From Bradyrhizobium manausense (lineage in GTDB: Bacteria > Pseudomonadota > Alphaproteobacteria > Rhizobiales > Xanthobacteraceae), in assembly GCF_018130615.1 (NCBI RefSeq), contig NZ_JAFCKB010000002.1, positions 372,001-436,000 of the forward strand: a DNA stretch of 64,000 nucleotides, given 5' to 3'. The notes below the pieces were generated by a model, which was given only the letters and a program-made list of their open reading frames with translations, ran no database searches and was not told the DNA's origin. The translations under genes and the position numbers were made by a program. Shown here piece by piece: positions 36,059 to 44,766 of this stretch; the stretch's first letter is position 1; each line of letters begins with the position of its first letter.

Positions 36059-36967
36059 TCAGGCGTCCCTCCGATTTCGCCAGGGGAACAGGTTGGCCGG
36101 GAAGTCGGCGGCCGGCTTGCGCGGACGCTGCGGTGGAGGCGGCACCGGCCGTGCGCCGGGCTCGGAGACGATCACCTTGCGGTAGAGATGCCAGGTGGCG
36201 TGGCCGAGCAGGGGAATGACGATGGCGAGCCCGAGAAACGCGGGGATGGTGCCGAGCGCGAGCAGCACCGCGACAATCAGGCCCCAAGCCGCCATCGGCA
36301 CCGGGTTCTTGGCGACGACGCGGAGCGAGGTGACCATCGCCTCGAACGCGCCGGCATGCCGGTCGAGCATCAGCGGGAACGATACAGCGCTGATACAGAG
36401 CGCGGCGAGTGCGAACAGGAAGCCCGTGCCACAGCCGACAACGATCAGCCACCAGCCCTGTGATGTCGTCAGCACGCGCGTCACGAAGTCCGAGATTCCA
36501 GTCACGCCCTCATAGCCGAACGCCGCAATATAGATCGCCTGCGCGGTCGCGACCCAGGTCACGAACAACGCGAGCAGCAACGTGCCGAGACCGAGCATGG
36601 CGCCGAAAGACGGGGAGCGGAGCACGTCCATCGCGTCCCAGGCGCTGGCTTCCTCATAGCGCTCGCGCCGGCTCGAGAGCTCGTAGAGGCCGAGCGCTGC
36701 GAACGGGCCGATCAGGGCGAAGCCCGCGGCCAGCGGAAACAGCAGCGGTATCACTGAATAGCCCATTGCGACGCGCGCGATCACGAGGCCGAGCACAGGA
36801 TAGATCACGCAGAGAATGATGGCGTGGCTCGGCACCGCCTTGAAATCTTCCCAGCCGCGCTTGAGCGCGTCGTGCAGGTCGGAAAGTCGGATGGTTCGGA
36901 TTACCGGTCCAGCCCCGTCTGCGGTCCGGCCCATCGTGGGGACATTGCCCTGATAGAGTGTGGCCAT
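36059..36967 (-). CDS. DUF2189 domain-containing integral membrane protein
   Basis: Multi-span inner-membrane protein of 302 residues with about six hydrophobic segments. The DUF2189 pattern is visible: IRLSDLHDALKRGWEDF near the start, AGFALIGPFAALGLYELSRR-like ALGLYELSSRRER, SFPLMLDRHAG and GLAIVIPLLGHATWHLYR. I chose the ATG at 36967 with AAGGGAG upstream. Function unknown; such genes sometimes lie near cytochrome oxidase genes, but not here. Confidence 0.85.
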   Translation of the reverse strand: MATLYQGNVPTMGRTADGAGPVIRTIRLSDLHDALKRGWEDFKAVPSHAIILCVIYPVLGLVIARVAMGYSVIPLLFPLAAGFALIGPFAALGLYELSSRRERYEEASAWDAMDVLRSPSFGAMLGLGTLLLALFVTWVATAQAIYIAAFGYEGVTGISDFVTRVLTTSQGWWLIVVGCGTGFLFALAALCISAVSFPLMLDRHAGAFEAMVTSLRVVAKNPVPMAAWGLIVAVLLALGTIPAFLGLAIVIPLLGHATWHLYRKVIVSEPGARPVPPPPQRPRKPAADFPANLFPWRNRRDA

Positions 36968-37302
36968 GGTCGGCTTGCTCCCTTGCCATGCAGCCGAGTT
37001 TGGCGCCGGCAACGGCGCAAGCGGCCGCTCTTCTGAGTTTCGCGAGTCCAACCAGGCGCGAATTCCGGATGGCATCGCGAGCTGAACACGAAGCCTACGC
37101 CCATTTCCGAGTCCTGTCCCTCACGCTTGGGTGAGATTCGATGCCGCAGCGCAACCTTGACGACGTCATTCGGTCGTCATTTCGCCGCAGATAAGCTCAT
37201 GCTGCTTGTGGGTCGCGTGAACAGCGCGGGCGCAATGCAGAAACTTCATCTATAAGGGCCCCATTCGGGGCCTTCCAACGGGATCCTTTTCGGGGAGCAG
37301 AC
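36968..37302. other. 335-base divergent intergenic region
   Basis: Lies between the minus-strand DUF2189 gene and the plus-strand DUF3597 gene and must hold both promoters. The DUF3597 ribosome site is GGGGAGC just before 37303. I see no RNA gene, repeat or convincing small frame. Confidence 0.5.
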
Positions 37303-37716
37303 ATGAGCATTTTCGGGAAAATCATGGGCGCAATCTTCGGCAGCCATCCGGCTTCCGCGGCGCCCGCCGGCGGCGCACCCGCGGGTAGCGCGCCTGCAGG
37401 GGCCGCGCCGAGCGGATCGGCGCCAGCGTCTGCGCCGGCAGCCGCGCCCGCAGCAACGGTGGACGTCGCCGCGATCGTCGACGCGGCCGTCGCGGCGCAC
37501 AAGGGCGAGAAGCTGGAGTGGCGCACCTCGATCGTCGACCTCATGAAGGCGCTCGACGTCGATTCGAGCCTTGCCGCGCGCAAGGATCTTGCCAAGGAAC
37601 TCGGCTACACCGGCGACATGAACGACTCCGCCAGCATGAACGTCTGGCTGCACAAGCAAGTGATGTCCAAGCTCGCCGCCAACGGCGGCAAGCTGCCGCC
37701 TGAAATCAAGCACTGA
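37303..37716 (+). CDS. DUF3597 domain-containing protein
   Basis: A 137-residue protein with an Ala/Pro/Gly-rich N-terminal third and a conserved C-terminal domain: LEWRTSIVDLMKALDVDSSL, ARKDLAKELGYTGD and NVWLHKQVMSKLAANGG. The start MSIFGKIMGAIFG is a short hydrophobic or amphipathic helix that could touch the membrane. The motif LVKLLDLDSS-type pattern defines DUF3597. Unknown function; strong terminator downstream. Confidence 0.85.
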   Translation: MSIFGKIMGAIFGSHPASAAPAGGAPAGSAPAGAAPSGSAPASAPAAAPAATVDVAAIVDAAVAAHKGEKLEWRTSIVDLMKALDVDSSLAARKDLAKELGYTGDMNDSASMNVWLHKQVMSKLAANGGKLPPEIKH

Positions 37717-37737
37717 CCGACGGATCGGTCGACCTCA

Positions 37738-37765
37738 AAGGGCCCGCGATGTCGCGGGCCCTTTT
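37738..37765. terminator. strong bidirectional terminator
   Basis: AAAGGGCCCGCGA-TG-TCGCGGGCCCTTT is a 13-pair perfect stem with T-run on both sides. It sits between convergent genes (DUF3597 and a GNAT gene) and can serve both. Confidence 0.85.
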
Positions 37766-37769
37766 CATT

Positions 37770-38045
37770 TCAGGCAACGAGATCCGCATTCTCCGGATGC
37801 CTGTCGAGATAATCGACGACGAAGCCACAACCCGCGACCACCTTCTTGCCGTCGCGCCGGATCAGGTCGAGCGCGCCGTTGATCAATTCGGAGGCTATGC
37901 CGCGGCCGCGTAGCGCACGCGGCGTCTCGGTATGGGTGATGATGACGGCCGACGGCGTCAGCCGGTAATTTGCGAAGGCTAGTTCATCGCCGACATCGAG
38001 CTCGAAGCGGCTCCTGTCCTTGTTGTCGCGTACCGTTGCCGTCAT
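37770..38045 (-). CDS. GNAT family N-acetyltransferase (YjdJ-type, short)
   Basis: A 91-residue minimal acetyltransferase. The acetyl-CoA loop is seen in ALRGRGIASELINGALDLIR, with the preceding TPSAVIITHTETP strand and the C-terminal CGFVVDYLDRHPENADLV. This matches the GNAT_YjdJ/CG short form found in many bacteria, with uncertain substrate. A close paralogue lies at 39734-40009. Confidence 0.85.
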   Translation of the reverse strand: MTATVRDNKDRSRFELDVGDELAFANYRLTPSAVIITHTETPRALRGRGIASELINGALDLIRRDGKKVVAGCGFVVDYLDRHPENADLVA

Positions 38046-38149
38046 CCCCGATCCTTCCGAAGCCGTGCTTATTCCCTGATCTAGGCGCCTGAACCAGCCC
38101 TTGCCAAGGCGCGACCAAGGGAGGTTGCCGCAGGGGAGATATCTGCAAA

Positions 38150-39085
38150 ATGCGTGTCCCGCTCAGCCTCATGGCCTTGCTCGCCATGGTCGTCTCGACG
38201 GCGCCGGTCCCGGCCGCCGCCGAGGGTGGTCCGGCCTGGGAAGCCTGTGTCGGGCTCACCAGCACGCCGGATGAGCGGGTGAAAGCCTGCTCGACCGTGA
38301 TCGACGCAAGAAGCGAGACCGGCCGGAGGCTCGCCGGCGCCTATTGCAATCGCGGTCACGGCCTGACCGAGAAACGCGAGCTCGATGCGGCGCTGTCCGA
38401 TCTCGATGAGGCGGTCAAGCTCGACCCGGCTTACGCCTGCGCCTTCAACAATCGCGGCCGCGTCTACGGCTTCAAGCGCGACTATGATCGCGCCATTGCC
38501 GACTACGACGAAGCCATCAAGCTCGATCCCTCGCTGGCGATGGCCTACAGCAATCGCGGCGAGTCTCGGTACAACAAAGGCGATCTCGACGGCGCCATCG
38601 CCGATTTCGACGCGGCGATCAAGCGTAATCCCAGCTATGCCACCGCCTACGCCAATCGGGGCTACGTCTATGCCCGCAAGCACGACACGGCGCATGCGCT
38701 GGCCGACTTCAGCATGCGGATCAAGCTCGCGCCGGATCTGCTTGCCTATATCGACCGCGGCAACGTTTATCGCGACAGCGAGCAGCTCGACCGCGCGGCC
38801 GCCGACTATGGCGAGGCGATCCGGGTCGCGCCGACCGATGCGCGCGGCTGGCGCAACCGCGGTATGATCCGGCTCTACCAAGGCGACAACAAGGGCGGAC
38901 TCGCCGACTACGACAAGGCGCTGGAGTACGATCCGTCTGATGTGTTCTCCTGGAATAATCGCGGTCAGGCCAAGATGAGACTTGGGAACAAGCAGGGCGC
39001 CATTGCCGATTTCAGGAAGGCGCTGGAGTTGCGCCCCGGCCTGCCGACCGCACGCGAGGCGCTCCAGAAGCTTGGAGCGCTGTAG
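38150..39085 (+). CDS. exported TPR-repeat protein
   Basis: Periplasmic or surface protein of 311 residues with signal peptide (RVPLSLMALLAMVVSTAPVPAAA). About seven TPR units of 34 residues follow, recognisable by repeated AYCNRGHGL, AFNNRGRVYGFKRDYDRAIADYDEAIKL-type blocks. Such proteins mediate protein contacts; the partner is unknown. It stands between two short GNAT genes. Confidence 0.85.
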   Translation: MRVPLSLMALLAMVVSTAPVPAAAEGGPAWEACVGLTSTPDERVKACSTVIDARSETGRRLAGAYCNRGHGLTEKRELDAALSDLDEAVKLDPAYACAFNNRGRVYGFKRDYDRAIADYDEAIKLDPSLAMAYSNRGESRYNKGDLDGAIADFDAAIKRNPSYATAYANRGYVYARKHDTAHALADFSMRIKLAPDLLAYIDRGNVYRDSEQLDRAAADYGEAIRVAPTDARGWRNRGMIRLYQGDNKGGLADYDKALEYDPSDVFSWNNRGQAKMRLGNKQGAIADFRKALELRPGLPTAREALQKLGAL

Positions 39086-39285
39086 CCGCAGTGCGTCATG
39101 AATTCCTTGCCGTGAATGTGGAGCGGCGGTCGTGAATAATTTCCGATATCGCTCTTGCAAGTTCCGTGGCGGTTCCCACGTCGATTGCAGGACATACGCC
39201 CGAATGCGGCCGGCAGGGTCGCTAGACATTCGGAGTGTCATGATTGCCAGCCGCCCGACGTATGCCTCTTTTGTAGGAGGATACA

Positions 39286-39684
39286 ATGTCGGACTTTGGT
39301 TTCTTGAATACTCATCGCACATGGGAAGACTGGTGTGGGATGCTGCTGGGCGCGTTGATTGTCGCCTCGCCGTGGTTTCCCATCCAGGATCAGCCGGGAA
39401 TCGCCGGACACCAGGCGATGGTCCTGAACGCGGTCGCGGTCGGCCTCGTCATATTTGGCCTAAGCCAGCTCGAATACGTCGCCTTGCAGCGTTGGCAGGA
39501 GGTCGCGACGATCCTGGTCGGGCTGTGGCTCATCGTCTCGCCCTATGTGCTCGGCTATTCTGGCGGAGGCTTTCTCCGGATCTACCACACCAGTCTCGGC
39601 GCAGTGGCGGTGATCCTGGGCGTGCTGCAGTTGTGGCAGGACTGGGATCTGAGTGACCAGGACTTGCTGAGGCACGGGCAATAG
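39286..39684 (+). CDS. SPW repeat membrane protein
   Basis: Small inner-membrane protein of 132 residues with four hydrophobic segments in two repeats. The first repeat has LLGALIVASPWF and the second LWLIVSPYVLGY, the S-P-W/Y signature of the SPW repeat family. The ATG at 39286 has TAGGAGG upstream. Function unknown. Confidence 0.85.
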   Translation: MSDFGFLNTHRTWEDWCGMLLGALIVASPWFPIQDQPGIAGHQAMVLNAVAVGLVIFGLSQLEYVALQRWQEVATILVGLWLIVSPYVLGYSGGGFLRIYHTSLGAVAVILGVLQLWQDWDLSDQDLLRHGQ

Positions 39685-39733
39685 GCCGTGAATGTCGGCA
39701 GGCCCGCCGCGCGACCGGCGGGCCTGAGCTTGC

Positions 39734-40009
39734 TCATTGCTGCACCATATCCGCATAGTCCGGGTGCTTTTCGATCCACGCCCTCACGAACGGGCATTGC
39801 GGGATCAGCTTCAAGCCCCTCGCGCGGACCTGATCGAGCGCGCCTTGCACCAGCTTTGAGCCGACGCCTTTGCCGCCGAGCTCTTTCGGCACGTCGGTAT
39901 GCTCGAAGGTGATGATGTTGCCTTCGAGCTTGTAGTGCTCGGTTGCGAGATGGCCCTCCACCTCGAGCTCGAAGCGGTGATGGGCCTTGTTGTCGATGAC
40001 GTCGCTCAT
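39734..40009 (-). CDS. GNAT family N-acetyltransferase (YjdJ-type, short), second copy
   Basis: A 91-residue paralogue of the gene at 37770-38045. The CoA loop reads ELGGKGVGSKLVQGALDQVR, with a preceding IITFEHTDVP strand and C-terminal CPFVRAWIEKHPDYADMV. Start ATG at 40009 with GGAGACACC upstream. It is followed 11 bases later on the opposite side by the DUF3828 gene and may share its promoter region. Confidence 0.85.
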   Translation of the reverse strand: MSDVIDNKAHHRFELEVEGHLATEHYKLEGNIITFEHTDVPKELGGKGVGSKLVQGALDQVRARGLKLIPQCPFVRAWIEKHPDYADMVQQ

Positions 40010-40020
40010 GGTGTCTCCGG

Positions 40021-40536
40021 TCAGCTCTTCAGCGTCTCCGTCAGCATCTTGCGGATCGACCAGGCCTCACCGTCCGAAGAGCCCTTGATGTCGTCGATCT
40101 TCCAGCTGCCAGTCTCGCGCACGAAGTCGTAACGTACGATCCGGTCGGCCGGTTTGCGGTCGTTGCGGTGGCCGGTGATGGTCACCGCAAGCGTCGCCTT
40201 GTCGGCCTCGATCTTTTCCGCGTCAACCTTGAACGCCTTGACGTCGGGTTCCTGCGAATTGGTGACGGGATCGAAATCGATCGGCCCGACGTCGCCCTTC
40301 GGTGTATGCGCATCCGCCTTGGCCCACAGCGCAACCAGCGCCTTGGAGAGATATTTCGCTTTCGCGGCCTTGTTCTCGATGACGAAGGCGGCGCCACCAT
40401 CGCCTTTTCCTTTGGCGGCGCGGGTGTAGATCGCGGTCAGGATTGTGACGGGATCGTTGGCGGTGGGCGCCTGAGCGAAGGCGGGCGTGGCGGCGGCGAA
40501 GAGAGAGGCGGCAACGAGGCTGCGGCGGGTGAGCAT
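40021..40536 (-). CDS. exported DUF3828-like protein
   Basis: A 171-residue precursor with signal peptide (LTRRSLVAASLFAAATPAFA). The mature protein has DPVTILTAIYTRAAKG, LSKALVALWAKAD, VGPIDFDPVTNSQEPDV and a C-terminal DFVRETGSWKIDDIKG, a pattern close to DUF3828, a NTF2-like fold. It may bind a small ligand in the periplasm. Same strand as the following GNAT gene, with 11 bases between, so probably one transcript. Confidence 0.7.
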   Translation of the reverse strand: MLTRRSLVAASLFAAATPAFAQAPTANDPVTILTAIYTRAAKGKGDGGAAFVIENKAAKAKYLSKALVALWAKADAHTPKGDVGPIDFDPVTNSQEPDVKAFKVDAEKIEADKATLAVTITGHRNDRKPADRIVRYDFVRETGSWKIDDIKGSSDGEAWSIRKMLTETLKS

Positions 40537-40627
40537 TGTTCGTCCCTGAGATGTTGGCTCGCGACGATAGGCCGGAATGGCCACGTCAGCGCGGTATCTC
40601 AGTAGAGCGGCGGAGGCGTAGTTCGGT

Positions 40628-40996
40628 TCAATCGACCGCCTTGGCGAGCCGCGAATCTTCCGGCGGTTGTTTCGGGCGGAGGCAGCCCTGGCAGATAACC
40701 AGGGAGCGATTGACCTTGGCGTCCTGCTCGGCCTCGATGCCGTCCTGGGCCTGCCACCATTCCTTCGAATAAGGCTGAAGCCCGGCCTGCGACTTGGCTC
40801 GCTCGGATGCGTCGACTGTGCGCGCTGCTCGCGACGGCTGGGCGGCGGTATGTGGTCGATTGGGATCTTCGCCAGCGCCATCCCAGGCGTAGCGGGCGGG
40901 CCTGAAGGCAGGATCTGAAGCCAAATGCGCTTGCGGGGCCACGGCACATCCGGCAAGCGCCAGCGACAGCAGGAGAAAGGCGGGCGCTTTGACCAT
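40628..40996 (-). CDS. small putative lipoprotein
   Basis: A 122-residue protein with a lipobox signal (VKAPAFLLLSLALAGC). The mature part is hydrophilic, with SDPAFRPARYAWDGAGEDPN and a C-terminal pair of cysteines in VICQGCLRP. The C-x-x-C could bind metal or haem but lacks the haem His. No family recognised. The ATG at 40996 is preferred. Confidence 0.7.
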   Translation of the reverse strand: MVKAPAFLLLSLALAGCAVAPQAHLASDPAFRPARYAWDGAGEDPNRPHTAAQPSRAARTVDASERAKSQAGLQPYSKEWWQAQDGIEAEQDAKVNRSLVICQGCLRPKQPPEDSRLAKAVD

Positions 40997-41090
40997 GATG
41001 GGACACTCTGTACGCGACAACTGATGGAAGTTGCGCCGATCATGTTTAAAATTCCCTGAACAATTGCGACCGCGCAGGCGACCAACGCGC

Positions 41091-41588
41091 ATGCGCTATC
41101 TGTTCGTCCTGCTCACGATGCTCACGGCCGCCGCGCGTGCTGACCACGCCAAGCCGTTCAATCCCGCCGACTATCCACCTGCCGTGCAGAATGCGTTGCA
41201 TTACGCCAATGAGGAATGCGACAGCCAGGGCGGTGGTGCGGTGACCTTCGCGCCGGATACGGTGCGCAAGATCGACCTGACCGGTGACGGTCGCGACGAT
41301 TACATCGTCGATTTCCGCGACACCAAGTGTGGCGACCGCGAGAGCACCTATTGCGGGACCGGCGGTTGTGCGCTGGACATTCTGGTGACGTGGCCGGACG
41401 GCAGCGTCCGTGCTGTGTTCGACGGTTATGTCCGCAGCTACGCCATCGTGGCACCGCCGATGAAGCGCGGCGCGGCGCGTGTCATCCGCTTCGACCTGCA
41501 TGGCAGCTATTGCGGTGGTTTCGGCGCGCAGGTCTGCGTCAAGGAGAAGGCGATCACGGCGACGCCGTTCGAATTCAGGAAACCGTAG
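41091..41588 (+). CDS. exported protein with an EF-hand-like or FG-GAP-like Asp motif
   Basis: A 165-residue precursor with signal peptide (RYLFVLLTMLTAAARA). A DLTGDGRDDYIVDF motif resembles the calcium-binding loop of VCBS/FG-GAP or EF-hand-type proteins. Six cysteines (EECDS, KCGDR, YCGTGGC, SYCGG, QVC) suggest disulfides. Family not named with certainty; it is of a type common in Bradyrhizobium and is probably periplasmic. Confidence 0.7.
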   Translation: MRYLFVLLTMLTAAARADHAKPFNPADYPPAVQNALHYANEECDSQGGGAVTFAPDTVRKIDLTGDGRDDYIVDFRDTKCGDRESTYCGTGGCALDILVTWPDGSVRAVFDGYVRSYAIVAPPMKRGAARVIRFDLHGSYCGGFGAQVCVKEKAITATPFEFRKP

Positions 41589-41693
41589 GGCAGATGCGCG
41601 GATCGTGGCCTTGCAGGGCCGCGTTCGATGGCGATAAATGGGCTGCAATGAGCAGATGGCTTGCGTGCTGTCTGCCGTCGAAGAGGAAGCCCG

Positions 41694-43301
41694 ATGCAGC
41701 CGCTCCGCATGTCCCGCCGCGTCATGAATCTCGCCTACATGCTGACCCAGAATGCACGGCGGCATGGATTGCGCCCAGGTTTCGTCTGGGGTGACAAATC
41801 CTGGACCTGGCGCGAAATCGATGCGCAGGTTTCGGCGCTGGCGGCGGCGCTTGCTGCGCGCGGCATCGCCAAAGGCGACCGCATTCTCGTCCATTCCAAG
41901 AACGGCAACGAGATGTTTGTCTCGATGTTTGCGGCGTTCCGGCTCGGCGCGGTCTGGGTGCCCACCAATTTCCGCCTGATGCCTGACGAGGTCGCCTATC
42001 TTGCGCAGGCCTCCGGCGCGAAGGCGTTTCTCTGCCATGTCGATTTTCCCGAGCACGCGGCGGCGGTGAAAGGAAGTGCACTGGAATTCACCTGGAGCAT
42101 CGACGGCAAGGCCTCGTTCGGCGAGCGCTCGGTTGCTGACGCCATAGCCTCGCAGGCAGGCCAAGTGGTCGAGAACGTCGCGGTCGAGCACGACGATCCC
42201 TGCTGGTTCTTCTTCACGTCCGGTACCACCGGCCGCTCCAAGGCCGCGGTGCTGACCCACGGCCAGATGGGCTTCGTCGTCACCAATCATCTCGCCGATC
42301 TCACCCCCGGTGTCACGGAAGCGGATGCGTCGCTGGTGGTGGCGCCGCTCTCTCATGGCGCCGGCGTGCATCAGCTGGTGCAGACTGCGCGTGGCGTCTG
42401 CACCGTGCTGCTGCCGACCGAGAGATTCGACATCGACGAGGCGTTCCGCCTGATCGAAAGGCATCGGGTCGGCAATCTCTTCACGGTGCCGACCATTTTG
42501 AAGATGATGATCGAGCATCCCGCGGTCGACAAATACGATCATTCCTCGCTGCGTCACGTGATCTATGCCGGCGCGCCGATGTATCGCGAGGACCAGAAGG
42601 CTGCGCTGAAGAAGCTCGGCAAGGTCATCGTGCAGTATTTCGGCCTCGGTGAGGTCACCGGCAACATCACTGTACTGCCGGCGGCGCTGCATGATCCGGA
42701 GGATGGCCCGCACGCGAAGATCGGCACCTGCGGCTTCGAGCGGACCGGTATGCAGGTCTCGATCCAGGATGACGAGGGCCGCGAGCTCCAGGCGAACCAG
42801 AGCGGCGAGATCTGCGTGATCGGGCCTGCGGTGCTCGCCGGCTACTACGACAATCCGGAAGCCAATGCGAAGGCATTCCGCAACGGCTGGTTCCGGACCG
42901 GCGATCTCGGTCACATGGATGAGGAGGGGTTCGTCTACATCACGGGACGCGCGTCGGACATGTACATTTCCGGCGGCTCCAACATCTATCCGCGCGAGAT
43001 CGAGGAAAAAATCCTGACCCATCCCGGAGTCGGCGAGGTAGCCGTGCTCGGCGTGCCCGATGCGACCTGGGGCGAGGTCGGTGTCGCCGTCTGCGTCGCG
43101 CGCGACGGCGCGAAGCCGGTGAGCGAAGCGGAGATGGCGGCGTTCCTGTCGCCGAAGGTGCCGCGCTACAAGATGCCCAAGCGGTTCTTCTTCTGGGAGG
43201 CGCTGCCGAAATCCGGTTACGGCAAGGTGCCGAAGCGCATGGTGCGCGACGAACTCGAGGCGCGCGGGCTGCTCGATCTCGACCAGACCAAGACAGGCTG
43301 A
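41694..43301 (+). CDS. AMP-dependent acyl-CoA synthetase
   Basis: ANL-superfamily ligase of 535 residues that activates a carboxylic acid as acyl-AMP and acyl-CoA. The P-loop FFTSGTTGRSKAAVLTHG lies near 172-189, followed by YFGLGEVTGN, the WFRTGDLGHMDEEGF hinge-approach and GRASDMYISGGSNIYPREIE. The C-terminal KSGYGKVPKR holds the catalytic lysine. I chose the ATG at 41694, with AAGAGGAAGC upstream. Resembles long-chain or crotonobetaine-type CoA ligases; substrate unknown. A PCC/DUF296 gene follows within ten bases. Confidence 0.9.
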   Translation: MQPLRMSRRVMNLAYMLTQNARRHGLRPGFVWGDKSWTWREIDAQVSALAAALAARGIAKGDRILVHSKNGNEMFVSMFAAFRLGAVWVPTNFRLMPDEVAYLAQASGAKAFLCHVDFPEHAAAVKGSALEFTWSIDGKASFGERSVADAIASQAGQVVENVAVEHDDPCWFFFTSGTTGRSKAAVLTHGQMGFVVTNHLADLTPGVTEADASLVVAPLSHGAGVHQLVQTARGVCTVLLPTERFDIDEAFRLIERHRVGNLFTVPTILKMMIEHPAVDKYDHSSLRHVIYAGAPMYREDQKAALKKLGKVIVQYFGLGEVTGNITVLPAALHDPEDGPHAKIGTCGFERTGMQVSIQDDEGRELQANQSGEICVIGPAVLAGYYDNPEANAKAFRNGWFRTGDLGHMDEEGFVYITGRASDMYISGGSNIYPREIEEKILTHPGVGEVAVLGVPDATWGEVGVAVCVARDGAKPVSEAEMAAFLSPKVPRYKMPKRFFFWEALPKSGYGKVPKRMVRDELEARGLLDLDQTKTG

Positions 43302-43310
43302 GCGTCGGTG

Positions 43311-44171
43311 ATGCGGACGATCAAGCAGCCGGGCGCAGCTGTCGCCGAACGCATCCAGTGGGTCGAGGCGAGGGGGCGTGCCTTCTCGTTCACGCTTGAA
43401 GCAGGCCTGCCGCTGCTGGAAGCCGCGCGCCGCGGCTTTGCGGCGGAGGGCTTTGCGGGCGGCGTCCTGAATTTCGGCAGCGGGGCGCTTGGGCCGTTCG
43501 CCTATGTGATGCCGGCATTGTCGAAGACCGGCGAGAATGCCGCGTTCTACAGCGACACGTATCGGCCCGCGGGCGTGACGCGTACGCGGCTCGGCAGCAT
43601 GACGCTCGGCACGCGCGACGGTGCGCCGTTCTTTCATTGCCACGGACTGTGGACCGAGGCGGACGGCAAGGCCAGCGGCGGCCACATGCTGCCGGACGAG
43701 ACGGTTGTTGCCGAGCCATTCGAGGTCCAGGCCTTCGGCATCGATGGCGCGATGTTCACCGCCGAGCCCGACCCGGAGACCAATTTCAAGCTGTTCGGGC
43801 CTGTCGCCGCCGCGAGCACGGGTGCGCGCACGAGCAGCCGCGCTTTCGCGCTGCGGCTGCGTCCCAACCAGGATTTTGCTGGCTGCCTCGAAGCCTTCTG
43901 CAAGGCGCACGGCATTGCGCACGCCAAAATCCACGGCGGTGTCGGCTCGACCATCGGTGCGCGCTTCACCCATGGCGGCACGACCGAACCGTTTGCCACG
44001 GAGCTTGCGATCGCCGCCGGGACGATCGCGCCGGGAGGGTCCGGCGCGCTGGAGGCCGCGCTCGACGTCGCCCTCATCGACTACACCGGTGGCATAGCCG
44101 AGGGGGGCTTGGTTCGCGGTGACAATCCCGTGCTGATGACCATGGAGCTGGTGCTGGAGCCTGTCGGCTAA
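43311..44171 (+). CDS. PCC/DUF296 domain protein
   Basis: A 286-residue protein in which two halves appear related. The first half has the diagnostic metal-like motif FFHCHGLWTEADGKASGGHMLPDE (read in parts: HCH and GGH), as in the PPC/PCC domain of plant AT-hook proteins and bacterial DUF296 proteins. The second half has AKIHGGVGSTIGARF. The start may also be a GTG three bases upstream. Likely cotranscribed with the acyl-CoA synthetase. The bacterial function is unknown. Confidence 0.75.
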   Translation: MRTIKQPGAAVAERIQWVEARGRAFSFTLEAGLPLLEAARRGFAAEGFAGGVLNFGSGALGPFAYVMPALSKTGENAAFYSDTYRPAGVTRTRLGSMTLGTRDGAPFFHCHGLWTEADGKASGGHMLPDETVVAEPFEVQAFGIDGAMFTAEPDPETNFKLFGPVAAASTGARTSSRAFALRLRPNQDFAGCLEAFCKAHGIAHAKIHGGVGSTIGARFTHGGTTEPFATELAIAAGTIAPGGSGALEAALDVALIDYTGGIAEGGLVRGDNPVLMTMELVLEPVG

Positions 44172-44282
44172 CCACGACTGAGGCGTGCTGCCGCTCCTCA
44201 TTGCTACTTTCCTATCTCCGGTGTTCCTGGTATGTTCCAATGACGGCATGGAACCCGAGTTGGGGATCGGCGGAGGGGTCAT

Positions 44283-44754
44283 ATGGGTCGAAGGGGCAAT
44301 CGGACGATCAATTTGCCGGCGCCATACCTGAAACGGGTCTGGCTCGATCCGTCGCAGGTTGGCGATCGTGACGCTTATCCATTCTGTCTTCCGATCTTCG
44401 CAGACGATTTCGAGTTCAGCTTCGACACGCCCATCACGATCATTGTCGGGGAGAACGGCACGGGCAAGTCTACCATCCTGGAGGGGATTGCAGCGCTCGC
44501 CGGCTACGACGAAGCAGGCGGCGGCAAGGGCTACAGGCCGGTCGATCACTCCATGGCGCTCGAAAAGATGGGTGGGACGCTGTCGAAGGCGCTGCGCGCA
44601 AGCTGGTTGCCCAAGATCACCAATGGCTGGTCCTTTCGTGCCGAAAGCTTCTTTTCGGTCGCGAGATACCTCGATCAGGCCGCGCTGGATGACCCGTTCG
44701 GGATTCTGCGAAGATCCTGCGGGGTTCATCGACGCCGCGCTGCAGGATGAATAG
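44283..44754 (+). pseudogene. broken AAA-family ATPase, first copy of a tandem pair
   Basis: The first 140 codons closely parallel the intact gene immediately downstream: PAPYLKRVWLD, DAYPFCLPIF, ITIIVGENGTGKSTILEGIA (Walker A) and FFSVARYLDQAAL. After about 44700 the frame no longer matches. The next frame gives GFCEDPAGFIDAALQDE, which corresponds to the very last residues of the intact copy (EFCADPRGFVEATLAE). So a central segment of about 100 codons, including Walker B, has been deleted with a frameshift. No ATPase can be made from it. Confidence 0.85.
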
Positions 44755-44766
44755 GGGGCAGAGCAA

